Of a DNA stretch of 64,000 nucleotides, positions 9,230-17,683 are shown piece after piece (position 1 is the stretch's first letter; each line of letters begins with the position of its first letter). Below the pieces are notes generated by a model that was not told the origin of the DNA, made no database searches, and saw nothing but the letters and a program-made list of their open reading frames with translations. A program made the translations under genes and the position numbers. The stretch lies in contig NZ_CADIKB010000003.1 of the NCBI RefSeq assembly GCF_902859825.1, forward strand, positions 62,001 through 126,000. The letters run 5' to 3'. This DNA is from Paraburkholderia phenoliruptrix. Its GTDB lineage: Bacteria; Pseudomonadota; Gammaproteobacteria; Burkholderiales; Burkholderiaceae.

Positions 9230-10015
9230 ATGCCTCGCTTCGCCGCGAATCTCTCGATGATGTACAACGAGCACGCCTTTCTGGACCGCTTCGCCGCCGC
9301 CGCCAAAGACGGCTTCAAGGCGGTCGAATTTCTGTTTCCCTACGATTTCCGCGCGGACGAGATCAAGGCGCGGCTCGATGCCAACGGCTTCACGCAAGCG
9401 CTTTTCAATGCGCCGCCGGGCGACTGGGCGAACGGCGAGCGCGGCATCGCCACCCTGCCGGGGCGCGAAGACGAGTTCCGCCGCAGCATCGACACCGCGC
9501 TCGACTACGCGCGTGTGATCGGCAATCGCAAGCTGCATGTCATGGCGGGCCTGATCGGCGCGGATCAATCGCGCGAGCGGCATCGCGAGGTGTATCTGCG
9601 CAACCTCGCGCATGCGGCCAACGCGGCGCAAGCCGAGGGCATCACGATTCTGATCGAGCCGATCAATACACGCGACATGCCGGGCTTCTTTCTGAACCGG
9701 CAGGACGAGGCGCAGGCCATTTGCGCGGAAGTCGGCGCGGCCAATCTCAAGGTGCAATTCGACTGCTACCACTGCCAGATTGTCGAAGGCGATCTCGCGA
9801 TGAAGCTCCGACGCGACCACGCGGGCATCGGCCACATTCAGATTGCCGGTGTGCCGGAGCGGCACGAACCGGACACGGGCGAAATTAACTACCCGTATCT
9901 GTTCGAGGTGATCGACTCGCTCGGCTACGACGGCTACATCGGCTGCGAATACCGGCCGCGCGCCGCGACATCCGCGGGACTGGGCTGGGCGAAGCCGTAT
10001 CTGAACGCCGCCTGA
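9230..10015 (+). CDS. otnI: 2-oxo-tetronate isomerase OtnI
   Basis: A 261-residue TIM-barrel sugar isomerase of the hydroxypyruvate isomerase (Hyi) family. Metal and substrate residues lie in [43 protein letters not shown] and GCEYRPR. OtnI interconverts 2-oxo- and 3-oxo-tetronate, linking both dehydrogenases to OtnK. An aaggag ribosome site lies about 9 bp upstream of the ATG. Without its neighbours it would be called hydroxypyruvate isomerase; the presence of otnK/otnC makes OtnI the better name. Confidence 0.88.
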   Translation: MPRFAANLSMMYNEHAFLDRFAAAAKDGFKAVEFLFPYDFRADEIKARLDANGFTQALFNAPPGDWANGERGIATLPGREDEFRRSIDTALDYARVIGNRKLHVMAGLIGADQSRERHREVYLRNLAHAANAAQAEGITILIEPINTRDMPGFFLNRQDEAQAICAEVGAANLKVQFDCYHCQIVEGDLAMKLRRDHAGIGHIQIAGVPERHEPDTGEINYPYLFEVIDSLGYDGYIGCEYRPRAATSAGLGWAKPYLNAA

Positions 10016-10057
10016 ACCACCTCCCACCTGACAACGAATACGAGGGCAAAGCAAATC

Positions 10058-11038
10058 ATGAAAGTACTGATTACCGGCGGCGCGGGTTTTCTCGGCCAGC
10101 GCCTCGCGCGCGAACTCCTCGCGCGCGGTACATTGAAAGACGCAAAGGGCGCGCCGCAAGCGCTCACGCAACTGGTGCTGCTCGACGTCGTGCAGGCAAA
10201 CGATTTCGGCGACAGCCGCGTGCGCACCGAAGTGGGCGATATCGCAGAGCAGAGCGTGCTCGAACGTGTTATCGACAGTGAAATCGCGGCCATTTTTCAT
10301 CTTGCCGCGATTGTCAGCGGCCACGCCGAGGCGGATTTCGATCTCGGCATGCGCATCAATCTGGATGCGTCGCGCCTGTTGCTGGACGTATGCCGGCAAC
10401 GCGGGCACCGGCCGCGCGTGCTGTTCACGAGCTCGGTCGCGGTCTACGGCGGCGAGCTGCCGGAGATCGTGCAGAACGACACCGCGCTCAATCCGCAATC
10501 GTCGTATGGCGCGCAAAAGGCAATTGCCGAATTGCTGCTCAACGATTATTCGCGGCGCGGTTTCGTCGACGGGCGCGTGCTGCGCCTGCCCACCATCAGC
10601 GTGCGGCCGGGCAGGCCGAATGCGGCGGCGTCGTCGTTTGCGAGCGGCATCATTCGCGAGCCGCTGAACGGCGAGCAGGCCGTCTGTCCCGTCGACGGCT
10701 CGACGCGCCTGTGGCTGCTGTCGCCGCGCAAAGCCATCGAGAGCCTGATTGCGGGCCTCGAACTGGACGGCTCCGCGCTCGGCAACCAGCGCGTGCTGAA
10801 TCTGCCGGGCATTTCCGTTAGCGTTGACGAGATGGTGGCGGCGTTGCGCGAAGTGGCCGGCGACGCAGTCGCGAAACGGATCGTGTGGCAGCCGGATGCG
10901 CGCGTGGAAAAAATTGTCGGCAGTTGGCCGGGGCGCTGGGACACGGCCCGCGCCGAGCAGCTGGGCCTGACCGGCGACCGCAATTTCGCCGACGTGATCC
11001 GCGCGTATATTGCCGACGAAGGCATCCAGATCTGCTGA
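10058..11038 (+). CDS. denD: D-erythronate dehydrogenase DenD
   Basis: A 326-residue extended short-chain dehydrogenase (NAD-dependent epimerase family): N-terminal Rossmann motif TGGAGFLGQRLA and catalytic SSYGAQKA (Tyr/Lys). DenD oxidises D-erythronate to 2-oxo-tetronate, the same intermediate made by LtnD. The gene is last in the run of same-strand genes from 4777; 42 bp separate it from otnI. Erythronate specificity is inferred from resemblance and context. Confidence 0.87.
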   Translation: MKVLITGGAGFLGQRLARELLARGTLKDAKGAPQALTQLVLLDVVQANDFGDSRVRTEVGDIAEQSVLERVIDSEIAAIFHLAAIVSGHAEADFDLGMRINLDASRLLLDVCRQRGHRPRVLFTSSVAVYGGELPEIVQNDTALNPQSSYGAQKAIAELLLNDYSRRGFVDGRVLRLPTISVRPGRPNAAASSFASGIIREPLNGEQAVCPVDGSTRLWLLSPRKAIESLIAGLELDGSALGNQRVLNLPGISVSVDEMVAALREVAGDAVAKRIVWQPDARVEKIVGSWPGRWDTARAEQLGLTGDRNFADVIRAYIADEGIQIC

Positions 11039-11186
11039 ACCCCGCGCCGGCCTCGCGCTGACCTGGTCCGCCGGCCCGCTGCCGGGCTGACGGCGGCGCG
11101 GGCGGCGGTGCGCACATCAATCGTCAGACGCTTTTGCGCTCCCTCACCAGCCCCTCGCGTATTCCCTGATGCCGACTTGCGGGCGC

Positions 11187-11216
11187 TTGACAGCGTTTCC
11201 GCCGCGCGCCTATTAT
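11187..11216 (+). promoter_or_regulatory. Strong sigma-70 promoter for pcaF
   Basis: A perfect -35 hexamer TTGACA (11187-11192) is followed after 18 bp by TATTAT (11211-11216). The expected start is near 11223, within or beside the first operator half, a typical layout for repression or for an IclR regulator acting at the -10. Confidence 0.75.
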
Positions 11217-11227
11217 CGAGGCTTATT

Positions 11228-11282
11228 GTTCGATATATGACCTAATGTTCGTATAAAGAACACAGCGGCAGGCGATCCGAAC
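11228..11282 (+). promoter_or_regulatory. Candidate PcaR/IclR-type operator cluster
   Basis: Two similar elements start 19 bp apart: gttcgatatatgac (11228-11241) and gttcgtataaagaac (11247-11261); each is an imperfect inverted repeat. An inverted cgaac follows at 11278-11282. The first eight bases gttcgata match what I remember of the Pseudomonas PcaR site. The position right after the -10 of the pcaF promoter fits IclR-type control by beta-ketoadipate. The regulator could be the IclR protein at 2953-3777 or one outside the window. Confidence 0.5.
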
Positions 11283-11440
11283 ACCCCGTTCACCATCCTG
11301 CGCTAAGCTGAATTCGCGCGAGACTAGTCCTCGTTACGCCCGTCCGGCCGGTGCCCGGTTCATCCGTGCACATCCGCCCGCGCCGCGCGCGCATCCAGAC
11401 AGACGGCGCGGCGCACGCAGTACATCACTGGAGACATCAC

Positions 11441-12643
11441 ATGACCGAAGCATTCCTGTGCGACGCAATTCGCACCCCCATCGGCCGCTACGCGGGCTCG
11501 CTGTCGTCGGTTCGCGCCGACGATCTGGGCGCGGTGCCGCTCAAGGCGCTGATGGAGCGTAACCCGAACGTCGACTGGAACGCCATCGACGACGTGATCT
11601 ACGGCTGTGCGAATCAGGCGGGGGAAGACAACCGCAACGTCGCGCGCATGTCGCTGCTGCTGGCGGGTCTGCCGCAAGCCGTGCCGGGCTCGACGGTGAA
11701 CCGTCTGTGCGGATCGGGCATGGACGCGGTCGGCATTGCCGCGCGCGCAATCAAGTCGGGCGAGGCCGCGCTGATGGTCGCGGGCGGCGTAGAAAGCATG
11801 AGCCGGGCGCCGTTCGTGATGGGCAAGGCGACCAGCGCGTTTTCGCGCCAGGCCGACATCTACGACACGACCATCGGCTGGCGCTTCGTCAATCCGTTGA
11901 TGAAGCAGATGTACGGCGTCGACTCGATGCCCGAGACGGGCGAGAACGTTGCGACTGACTATAAGATCAGCCGCGCCGATCAGGATGCGTTCGCGCTGCG
12001 CAGCCAGCAGAAAGCGGCGCGCGCACAGAAGGACGGCACGCTCGCGCAGGAAATCGTCGGCGTGACGATCGCGCAGAAGAAGGGCGATCCGATCACCGTG
12101 TCGCAAGACGAGCATCCGCGTGAAACGAGCCTCGAGGCCCTCGCGAAACTGAAGGGCGTGGTGCGCCCGGACGGCACGGTGACGGCCGGCAACGCGTCGG
12201 GCGTCAACGACGGCGCGGCAGCGCTCCTGCTTGCCAACGAAGAGACCGCCAGGCGCTTCGGCCTCACGCCGCGTGCCCGCGTGCTCGGCATCGCCACCGC
12301 GGGCGTCGCGCCGCGCGTAATGGGCATCGGTCCCGCGCCCGCCACGCAGAAGCTGCTCGCGCGCCTCAATATGAGCATCGATCAGTTCGACGTGATCGAG
12401 CTGAACGAAGCGTTCGCCTCGCAAGGCATTGCGGTGCTGCGCACGCTCGGTGTCGCCGACGACGACGCGCGCGTGAACCCGAACGGCGGCGCCATCGCGC
12501 TGGGCCATCCGCTCGGCATGAGCGGCGCGCGGCTCGTGACCACCGCGATGTATCAATTGCAACGCACGCAAGCGCGCTTCGCGCTGTGCACGATGTGCAT
12601 TGGGGTGGGACAGGGCATCGCGATCGCCATCGAACGCGTGTGA
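11441..12643 (+). CDS. pcaF: 3-oxoadipyl-CoA thiolase PcaF
   Basis: A 400-residue thiolase. Nucleophile Cys90 lies in [13 protein letters not shown]; the C-terminal catalytic His is in [17 protein letters not shown] and the second Cys in [10 protein letters not shown]. The N-terminus ([29 protein letters not shown], broken here as [15 protein letters not shown] and the following [10 protein letters not shown]) is characteristic of beta-ketoadipyl-CoA thiolases. It cleaves 3-oxoadipyl-CoA to succinyl-CoA and acetyl-CoA in the protocatechuate/catechol pathway. The ATG at 11441 follows a ggagac ribosome site. It is monocistronic here, with its own promoter and terminator; pcaIJ are not in view. 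Confidence 0.88.
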   Translation: MTEAFLCDAIRTPIGRYAGSLSSVRADDLGAVPLKALMERNPNVDWNAIDDVIYGCANQAGEDNRNVARMSLLLAGLPQAVPGSTVNRLCGSGMDAVGIAARAIKSGEAALMVAGGVESMSRAPFVMGKATSAFSRQADIYDTTIGWRFVNPLMKQMYGVDSMPETGENVATDYKISRADQDAFALRSQQKAARAQKDGTLAQEIVGVTIAQKKGDPITVSQDEHPRETSLEALAKLKGVVRPDGTVTAGNASGVNDGAAALLLANEETARRFGLTPRARVLGIATAGVAPRVMGIGPAPATQKLLARLNMSIDQFDVIELNEAFASQGIAVLRTLGVADDDARVNPNGGAIALGHPLGMSGARLVTTAMYQLQRTQARFALCTMCIGVGQGIAIAIERV

Positions 12644-12693
12644 GGTTTCAACGCGGATGCGTTTGCTCGCATCTGCACACGGTGACAGAAAGC

Positions 12694-12725
12694 AGCCTCT
12701 TCGCAGCAGCGAAGAGGCTTTTTTT
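12694..12725 (+). terminator. Rho-independent terminator after pcaF
   Basis: A perfect 11-bp stem (agcctcttcgc, 12694-12704, with gcgaagaggct, 12709-12719), loop agca, and a run of seven T ending at 12725. It lies about 50 bp after the pcaF stop. Confidence 0.92.
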
Positions 12726-12790
12726 GGTCCACGGGTGCGAGGCGGCATGCAGGCACGCTGATCGAAACGTGCTCGCATGCCGCACGCCTA

Positions 12791-13168
12791 TCAACGCGGC
12801 GTGGGCGGTCCGAGACTCAAGCCTGCAAGCCGGCTCAAACAACGCCTGAAGAAGCCTTGCGCGGGCAACAGGCAAGTCAGCGAGACATTGGCGGTGCGTT
12901 CGCCGTCGGTGCTGAGCCAGATGCGTTCGCCGCGCTGCAGGCTGAATGTTTGACCCGGCACGAGCCAGTGATCGTAAGGAGAACTGATGCGCGTAAGCCA
13001 GAGCCGCGCACCGTTCACCGTGAGCGTGCTGTCCGCCGCGACACGCCAGGTCAGCGTCGCACCGGGCGCGATCTGAAAATGCACCACCATCTTCGGCCGA
13101 CGCTCGTTTTGCCGATGCTCGAAAAATTGCGCGTCGTCGTCCATGCACTGCGGGCTTGCCTGATCCAT
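12791..13168 (-). CDS. DUF2917 domain-containing protein
   Basis: A 125-residue protein with the DUF2917 pattern: VVHFQIAPGATLTWRV, then LTVNGARLWLTR, DHWLVPGQTFSL and GERIWLSTDG. The fold is probably cupin-like; the function is unknown. The start at 13168 (MDQASPQC) follows a ggagag ribosome site; an in-frame Met at 13210 is less likely. It is convergent with pcaF. No signal peptide is seen. Confidence 0.75.
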   Translation of the reverse strand: MDQASPQCMDDDAQFFEHRQNERRPKMVVHFQIAPGATLTWRVAADSTLTVNGARLWLTRISSPYDHWLVPGQTFSLQRGERIWLSTDGERTANVSLTCLLPAQGFFRRCLSRLAGLSLGPPTPR

Positions 13169-13210
13169 CTTGCTCTCCGTGATAAAGCCGGCTGACGGAG
13201 GCGCCCTCAA

Positions 13211-13669
13211 AACAAAAGGCCCCTTCCGTTACCGGCGGGGCCTTGGGGTCTTGTTTTACAGATTCAGACTGCTAACGCGCACAAGCTCCCAAAGGCCAGC
13301 CGATGACGGCTCGCTTCGGGTGATTAATCGCTACGGCGATGGAGGTGTGCGTGAACATGAGTCGAGTGTGCCGTTTTGCCGCAGGTCGTGTCAACAGAAT
13401 TCAGCTGTGGTTTTCCGTAGCCGCGTTGCCGCGCCTTGCGCTGCCGCAGCCCTCGACACTGCGTGCGTTCTTCTGTTGCAAATTATGTCGGCCCATGTCA
13501 CGGCGCCGGAAAAACGCTCGCGAAGCCTTGCGCAGCGGGCTTCTTTCGCAGTGAAACAGCGCGACATATCTTACGTGCTGATTGTTACGGCGCGTCCTTC
13601 TATAGTCCGCTCATCGCCACGCAGCGCAGCAGCAGTCGCACGAAGTGGCCCGAACTCAAAGGACATACC
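13211..13669. other. Intergenic region with a minus-strand terminator
   Basis: A 459-bp region between divergent genes. It contains a strong terminator hairpin oriented leftward (13216-13244) and a further small inverted repeat, agccg (13297-13301)/cggct (13307-13311). A 65-codon plus-strand frame from 13357 has a distant ggagg but no recognisable product, and I do not call it. A small RNA or attenuated leader on the minus strand is possible. Confidence 0.4.
13212..13244 (-). terminator. Terminator hairpin upstream of the DUF2917 gene
   Basis: On the minus strand, arm aaggcccc (13244-13237), loop of 13 nt, arm ggggcctt (13223-13216) followed at once by ttttgtttt. It lies between the likely promoter region and the DUF2917 start at 13168, so it would end a short minus-strand transcript or attenuate DUF2917 expression. 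Confidence 0.6.
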
Positions 13670-14839
13670 GTGAAATCTCATTCGTTCGCAGTCCCGGCTA
13701 CCGGCGCATTGTCTGCCGCCGCCACCTCGCGTGCCGCGCGTCGCGCGCTGCGCACGCTCGCGCTCGGCGCGACTGCCGCCACGCTCGCCTTCGGCAGCGC
13801 GTCGGCCTTCGCGTGGTCGCAGCACGGCACCGCCTACACGTCGCGCGGCGTGTATAACGAAGGCCACGTCGGCTCGTGCGGCGGCGGCAGCTGTTCGCAT
13901 GCCGGCGGCGTCATCGGTCCCTATGGCGGTCTCGCGACGAACACCGGCACGGTGACGCGCAACGCGCCCGGCCAGTTCTCCAATTCGGGGACGGCAACCG
14001 GCCGCTACGGCAACTCGGTCCAGCACGCGGGCGATACGAGCTGCGCCGGCGGCACCTGCTCGCACACCGGCACGCTCACGGGACCGGACGGCAAGAGCGC
14101 CAGCACATCCGGCGAAGTGACGAAGACGGGCGCGGGGCAATACTCGTCGTCGGGCACGGTGACGGGGGCGAACGGCAACACGGTCAACCACTCGGCGTCG
14201 ACGAATTGCGCGGGCGCTTCGTGCTCGCGTTCGGGCACCGAGACAGGTTCGGACGGCGGGACAGTCACGCATTCGGGCACGGCGACACGCGTGGCGCCAG
14301 GTGTCGTCACGACGTCCAGTAGCGTAACGGGCACGCACGGCAATACCGTGAGTTCAAGCGGAACGGTGGTAAGCACGGGCGTGGTGGCGACGGGCGGGAC
14401 GACTGTCGTGGTCGCGCCGAAGCCGGTGTACGTGCCGCCGCCTGCGCCGGTGGTGGTCGCGCCGAACCCGGTTGTCTACGTTCCGCCGCCTCCGCCGCCA
14501 GCGCCGGCTGTCGTCGTGGCGCCCGCGCCGGTTGTCCCGGCACCGCCGCCCGCGACGGCCGTCGTGGTGACGCCGAAGCCGGTTGTTTCCGCACCGCCGC
14601 CAGCGCCGGCTGTCGTCGTGGCGCCGAAGCCCGTGGCCTATGTGCCGCCGCCGCCCCCGGCTGTCGTCGTGGCACCCAAGCCCGTCGCTTATGTTGCGCC
14701 GCCCGTGGTGTATGCGCCGCCGCCCGTCGTCTACGTGGCGCCGCGCCGTGTCTACGTCGCACCGGCGCCGCGCCCGGCCGTCTGGGTGCCGGCGCATTGG
14801 GTCGGCCGCGTGTACGTGCCCGCGCACTGGTCCCGATGA
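13670..14839 (+). CDS. Secreted protein with three 55-residue repeats and Pro-rich tail
   Basis: A 389-residue protein of unknown function. The GTG start follows aaagga at 7 bp. A long signal peptide (residues 1-48, ending ASAFA) precedes half a repeat (SQHGTAYTSRGVYNEGHVG), then three tandem units of exactly 55 residues (69-123, 124-178, 179-233), each with a C-x4-C pair near its start (CGGGSC, CAGGTC, CAGASC) and Gly/Thr/Ser-rich SGTxTGxxGN motifs. Residues about 252-360 are repeats of VVVAPKPVxYVPPPPP type, and the protein ends with WVPAHWxGRVYVPAHW, resembling YXWGXW-type envelope tails. It is probably periplasmic or cell-surface. Its stop overlaps the next ORF. Confidence 0.75.
   Translation: MKSHSFAVPATGALSAAATSRAARRALRTLALGATAATLAFGSASAFAWSQHGTAYTSRGVYNEGHVGSCGGGSCSHAGGVIGPYGGLATNTGTVTRNAPGQFSNSGTATGRYGNSVQHAGDTSCAGGTCSHTGTLTGPDGKSASTSGEVTKTGAGQYSSSGTVTGANGNTVNHSASTNCAGASCSRSGTETGSDGGTVTHSGTATRVAPGVVTTSSSVTGTHGNTVSSSGTVVSTGVVATGGTTVVVAPKPVYVPPPAPVVVAPNPVVYVPPPPPPAPAVVVAPAPVVPAPPPATAVVVTPKPVVSAPPPAPAVVVAPKPVAYVPPPPPAVVVAPKPVAYVAPPVVYAPPPVVYVAPRRVYVAPAPRPAVWVPAHWVGRVYVPAHWSR
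13874..14368 (+). repeat. Three in-frame 165-bp tandem repeats
   Basis: Units 13874-14038, 14039-14203 and 14204-14368 encode 55 residues each. They keep register without insertions: Cys at unit positions 2 and 7, Gly-Thr pairs near positions 39-40, and GN(S/T)V near 46-49. The DNA is diverged, so this is an old duplication. Confidence 0.8.
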
Positions 14840-15312
14840 GCCACGCCATGCGATTCAGACTGCGCTTTGCTCGCGGTAACCGCGGTGCCGGCCCGGGAGT
14901 TGCCAGCCGCGTGCGGCGCGCCGGCTATCTCATGCGCACACCAAGGGGGGCGCCCCGCCGCGCGAACGCGGACCTGACACGGCTTGCGAGAGCGCGCCGG
15001 CGGCTGTTGCGGGCATCGGACGAACGCGGCTCTCGCAAAGCGGGCGTATGGGTCACTCTCTTCGTGACGGCCGCGTTGTTGATCGCCGTGCAGCGCTTCG
15101 CCGCCAACACCGACGTGCCTCGCGAACTCCGCGCGATGATCGCCTCGACGAATTGCACAGCCCGCTACGCGGCCTTGCTGGATCTGGCGGAACTGGCGCG
15201 CCGCGACGGGACGGCGTCGGACGTGGTCATGCGGGGCTTGAGCACCCGGAGCGGCGCGCGCGGCGCACTGAGCGAATGCCCGCGCCTGAGCCCCGCCGGA
15301 CCGGAGCAATAG
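14836..15312 (+). CDS. Hypothetical single-pass membrane protein
   Basis: A 158-residue frame starting at ATG 14836, overlapping the previous stop as ATGA. The N-terminus is very Arg-rich (residues 6-70), followed by one hydrophobic segment (AGVWVTLFVTAALLIAVQRFA, residues 69-89) and a short C-terminal domain with two Cys (STNCTARY; SECPRLSP). I recognise no family. Tight overlap suggests translational coupling to the repeat protein; the Arg-rich start leaves open that the real start is a later Met (residue 33). Confidence 0.5.
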   Translation: MSHAMRFRLRFARGNRGAGPGVASRVRRAGYLMRTPRGAPRRANADLTRLARARRRLLRASDERGSRKAGVWVTLFVTAALLIAVQRFAANTDVPRELRAMIASTNCTARYAALLDLAELARRDGTASDVVMRGLSTRSGARGALSECPRLSPAGPEQ

Positions 15313-15350
15313 CGGGCGGCCGCTGAAGACGCGCGCGGCTGTTCGCCTTT

Positions 15351-16577
15351 TTACTGCTCCGACGACTCCGCCGCGAGCGTCAACGGAAAACGGATCGTGA
15401 AGGTCGTGCCGACGCCCTCGCGCGACGCGAAGTCGATGTGTCCGCTCAGCACGCGGCACAGTTCCTTCACGATGGCGAGTCCGAGCCCGGTGCCGGGAAT
15501 GTCCTCGTCGGCGGCGCGCTCGAATTCGTGGAAGACGCGGTCGGCGTCGGCAGGCGCAATGCCGACGCCTGTATCCGACACGCGGATCGACCAGTGTTCT
15601 GCGCCGGCCATGGCAAAGTGCAACTCGACCTGTCCGGATTGCGTGTATTTGATCGCGTTGGAAAGCAGGTTGACGGCGATCTGCTTGAGCTTCAGACGGT
15701 TCGACGTCACCACCGGCAGCGCGGGATCGAATGCCGGGCGCAGCGTGAGCCCCTTGGCCTCGATAGATGGCCGCGACGACACGACGAGTTCTTCGTACAG
15801 CTCGCGCAGGTCGACCTGTTCGAGCGTCAGCGGCGCGCCGTCGCCGAGTATCACCGAGTACTCGACCATCTGGTCGACGAGCGCTTTCATGTCTTCCGCC
15901 TGCCGGTTGGCCAGCGTCAACGCGGTGTCGGCCCTCGCGGGCGCGCGCGCGATCAGTTGCAGCGCCATCGAAAACGCATTGAGAAAATTTCGCAGATCGT
16001 GAACCACGCTGCGCGTGATGTGCATGCGCGACTCGTACAACTCGCCGACGAGCCGCTGTTTCAGCTTGAGTTCGTGGTTGGCACGCTCGAGCCGGCCGGT
16101 GTATTCGTCGATCTTGCGATCGCGTTCGCTGACCACTTCGCGGATCGACGTGAGCGTGACCACGCTCAGCGTTTCCGCGATCATGCGGCGCGCGCGCCTT
16201 TCGTGGCGGCGCGTGAACGTGTTGTCGGTCGCCGCGTAGGTGTCGAGCGCATCGGCGAGAACCTGGTGGAACAGGTCCAGCTCGCGCACCAGCTCTTCGA
16301 TCCGGTAGCCCTGGCGCCAGCGCACGATGCCATGCTTTCGCGCATCGCGTTCGATGGCCGGTTCGACGCGTTCCAGGTCTTCGATATCGAGCGCCGCGCA
16401 CAGGCCGTCGAGAATGTCCGGCAGATGGTCGGCGAGTTGCTGATAAGTGAGCTTGTCGGCTTCCACGAGGTCGGCGTCGCCGAAGACCGCTTTCATCCAT
16501 TGCTCTGTCAATCGAACCCGCTCGGCGCGAACGAAATCGGCGAAGTTGCGCAGCGGGCTAACGCGTATCTCGCTCAT
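15351..16577 (-). CDS. Sensor histidine kinase with RsbRD-like N-terminal domain
   Basis: A 408-residue soluble kinase. Residues 10-150 are helical and resemble the RsbRD/RsbU-N sensor domain (FADFVRAERVRLTEQWMKAVF). A coiled coil (DRKIDEYTGRLERANHELKLKQRL) leads to an H-box SVVHDLRNFLNAF, then N-box NLLSNAIKYTQSG, G1 DTGVGIA and G2 GTGLGLAIVKEL. There is no transmembrane segment and no response regulator beside it, so it is an orphan cytosolic kinase, perhaps a stress sensor. Confidence 0.88.
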   Translation of the reverse strand: MSEIRVSPLRNFADFVRAERVRLTEQWMKAVFGDADLVEADKLTYQQLADHLPDILDGLCAALDIEDLERVEPAIERDARKHGIVRWRQGYRIEELVRELDLFHQVLADALDTYAATDNTFTRRHERRARRMIAETLSVVTLTSIREVVSERDRKIDEYTGRLERANHELKLKQRLVGELYESRMHITRSVVHDLRNFLNAFSMALQLIARAPARADTALTLANRQAEDMKALVDQMVEYSVILGDGAPLTLEQVDLRELYEELVVSSRPSIEAKGLTLRPAFDPALPVVTSNRLKLKQIAVNLLSNAIKYTQSGQVELHFAMAGAEHWSIRVSDTGVGIAPADADRVFHEFERAADEDIPGTGLGLAIVKELCRVLSGHIDFASREGVGTTFTIRFPLTLAAESSEQ

Positions 16578-16683
16578 AGTGCCCCGGTGGATAAGGTTTT
16601 GACATTGTGCGCGTACCTGGCAAACGGCAAGTCATTATCGCCGCAATTGGACCGGATGGCGTCGAATTTGCGGGCTGGTGAAG

Positions 16684-17580
16684 TCATCCGCCGTGATCCT
16701 TCAGGAAATCGACAAACGCGCGCAGCGGCGCGGGCACATGGCGGCGGCCTGGATAATAGAGAAACGGTCCGGAAAAAGGCTGCCACCACGGCTTAAGAAT
16801 CGGCTCCAGCGCGCCGCTGTCGAGATGCGGACGGAGCATGTCTTCGAACAGATGGATGACGCCCACGCCCGCGACGGCCGCGCTGATGGCGAGGTCCATC
16901 GCCGCGCCGGGCCGCACGAGCAGCGGTCCGGACGGATTCAGCTGCACCACTTCGCCGTCGCGCTTGAAAGACCAGGTCGGCGTCGCGCCGCTCGCGAACT
17001 GGCCGCGCAGGCAGGCGTGCGAGAGGAGCTCGCGCGGATGCTGCGGGCGGCCGTGCGCGTCGAGGTAGGCGGGCGCGGCGGCAGTCGCAAAGCGCTGCAC
17101 GCGCGGGCCGATCGGCACGGCGATCATGTCCTGCTCGAGCCGTTCGTCGTAGCGGATGCCGGCGTCGCAGCCGATCGAGAGCACGTCGACAAAGCCGTCT
17201 TCGACCAGCACTTCCACGCGGATGTCCGGATACGCTTTCAGAAACGGCGCGATGACGCCGGGCAGCACGATGCGCGCAGCGCTCGCCGGCACGTTGAGCT
17301 TGAGCGTGCCGCTCGGCTGGTCGCGGAATACATTGAGCACGTCGAGCGCCGCTTCCATTTCGCTGAAGAGCGGCGTCAGCTTGTCCAGCAGACGCAGGCC
17401 CGCTTCGGTCGGCGCGACGCTGCGCGTCGTGCGGTTCAGCAGGCGCAAACCGAGCCGGCCTTCCAGGCGGCGCACGGCCATGCTCAGGCTCGACGCGGAA
17501 ACGCCGCTGCGGCGGGCCGCGTCGCGAAAGCCTCCGGCGCGCGCGACGGAGATAAAGGCGGTCAGGTCGTTGAGTTCCAT
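16684..17580 (-). CDS. LysR family transcriptional regulator
   Basis: A 298-residue LTTR: N-terminal HTH (LTAFISVARAGGFRDAARRSGVSASSLSMAVRRLE broken as DLTAFISVARAGGFRDAAR and GVSASSLSMAVRRLE) and a periplasmic-binding-like effector domain. It resembles the group that commonly flanks oxidoreductases. It is divergent from the aldo/keto reductase, with a palindrome in the 103-bp gap next to its own start, so it probably regulates itself and that gene. Confidence 0.88.
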   Translation of the reverse strand: MELNDLTAFISVARAGGFRDAARRSGVSASSLSMAVRRLEGRLGLRLLNRTTRSVAPTEAGLRLLDKLTPLFSEMEAALDVLNVFRDQPSGTLKLNVPASAARIVLPGVIAPFLKAYPDIRVEVLVEDGFVDVLSIGCDAGIRYDERLEQDMIAVPIGPRVQRFATAAAPAYLDAHGRPQHPRELLSHACLRGQFASGATPTWSFKRDGEVVQLNPSGPLLVRPGAAMDLAISAAVAGVGVIHLFEDMLRPHLDSGALEPILKPWWQPFSGPFLYYPGRRHVPAPLRAFVDFLKDHGG

Positions 17581-17587
17581 GGCGACT

Positions 17588-17603
17588 GTTCATTAATGTG
17601 AAC
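17588..17603. promoter_or_regulatory. LysR-type operator between regulator and reductase
   Basis: Inverted repeat gttca-ttaatg-tgaac, starting 8 bp upstream of the LysR start codon and containing a T-N11-A pattern. The location fits LTTR autoregulation and control of the divergent aldo/keto reductase. Confidence 0.5.
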
Positions 17604-17683
17604 AACCTGTGCACGTTAGTCGGCTTTATTGAACGATGCAATCCCGGCGATACTGCGCCTGAACAACCATCAAGGAGAGCGTT

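Larger units (their letters stand above)
11039..11440. other. Intergenic region carrying the pcaF promoter and operators
   Basis: A 402-bp non-coding stretch between denD and pcaF. It ends the tetronate cluster without an obvious T-tract terminator and holds a near-consensus promoter and PcaR-like motifs at 11187-11282 (listed separately). The 5' leader of pcaF would be about 215 nt. No convincing ORF is seen in it. Confidence 0.7.

Noticed and set aside
7799..10516. 905-codon minus-strand frame
   Set aside because: It is antisense to the MFS, otnI and denD genes, all with clear motifs; its own translation is Arg/His/Asp-rich with no domain.
13357..13554. 65-codon plus-strand frame before the repeat protein
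   Set aside because: The ggagg is 11 nt from the ATG and the product has no domain or normal composition.
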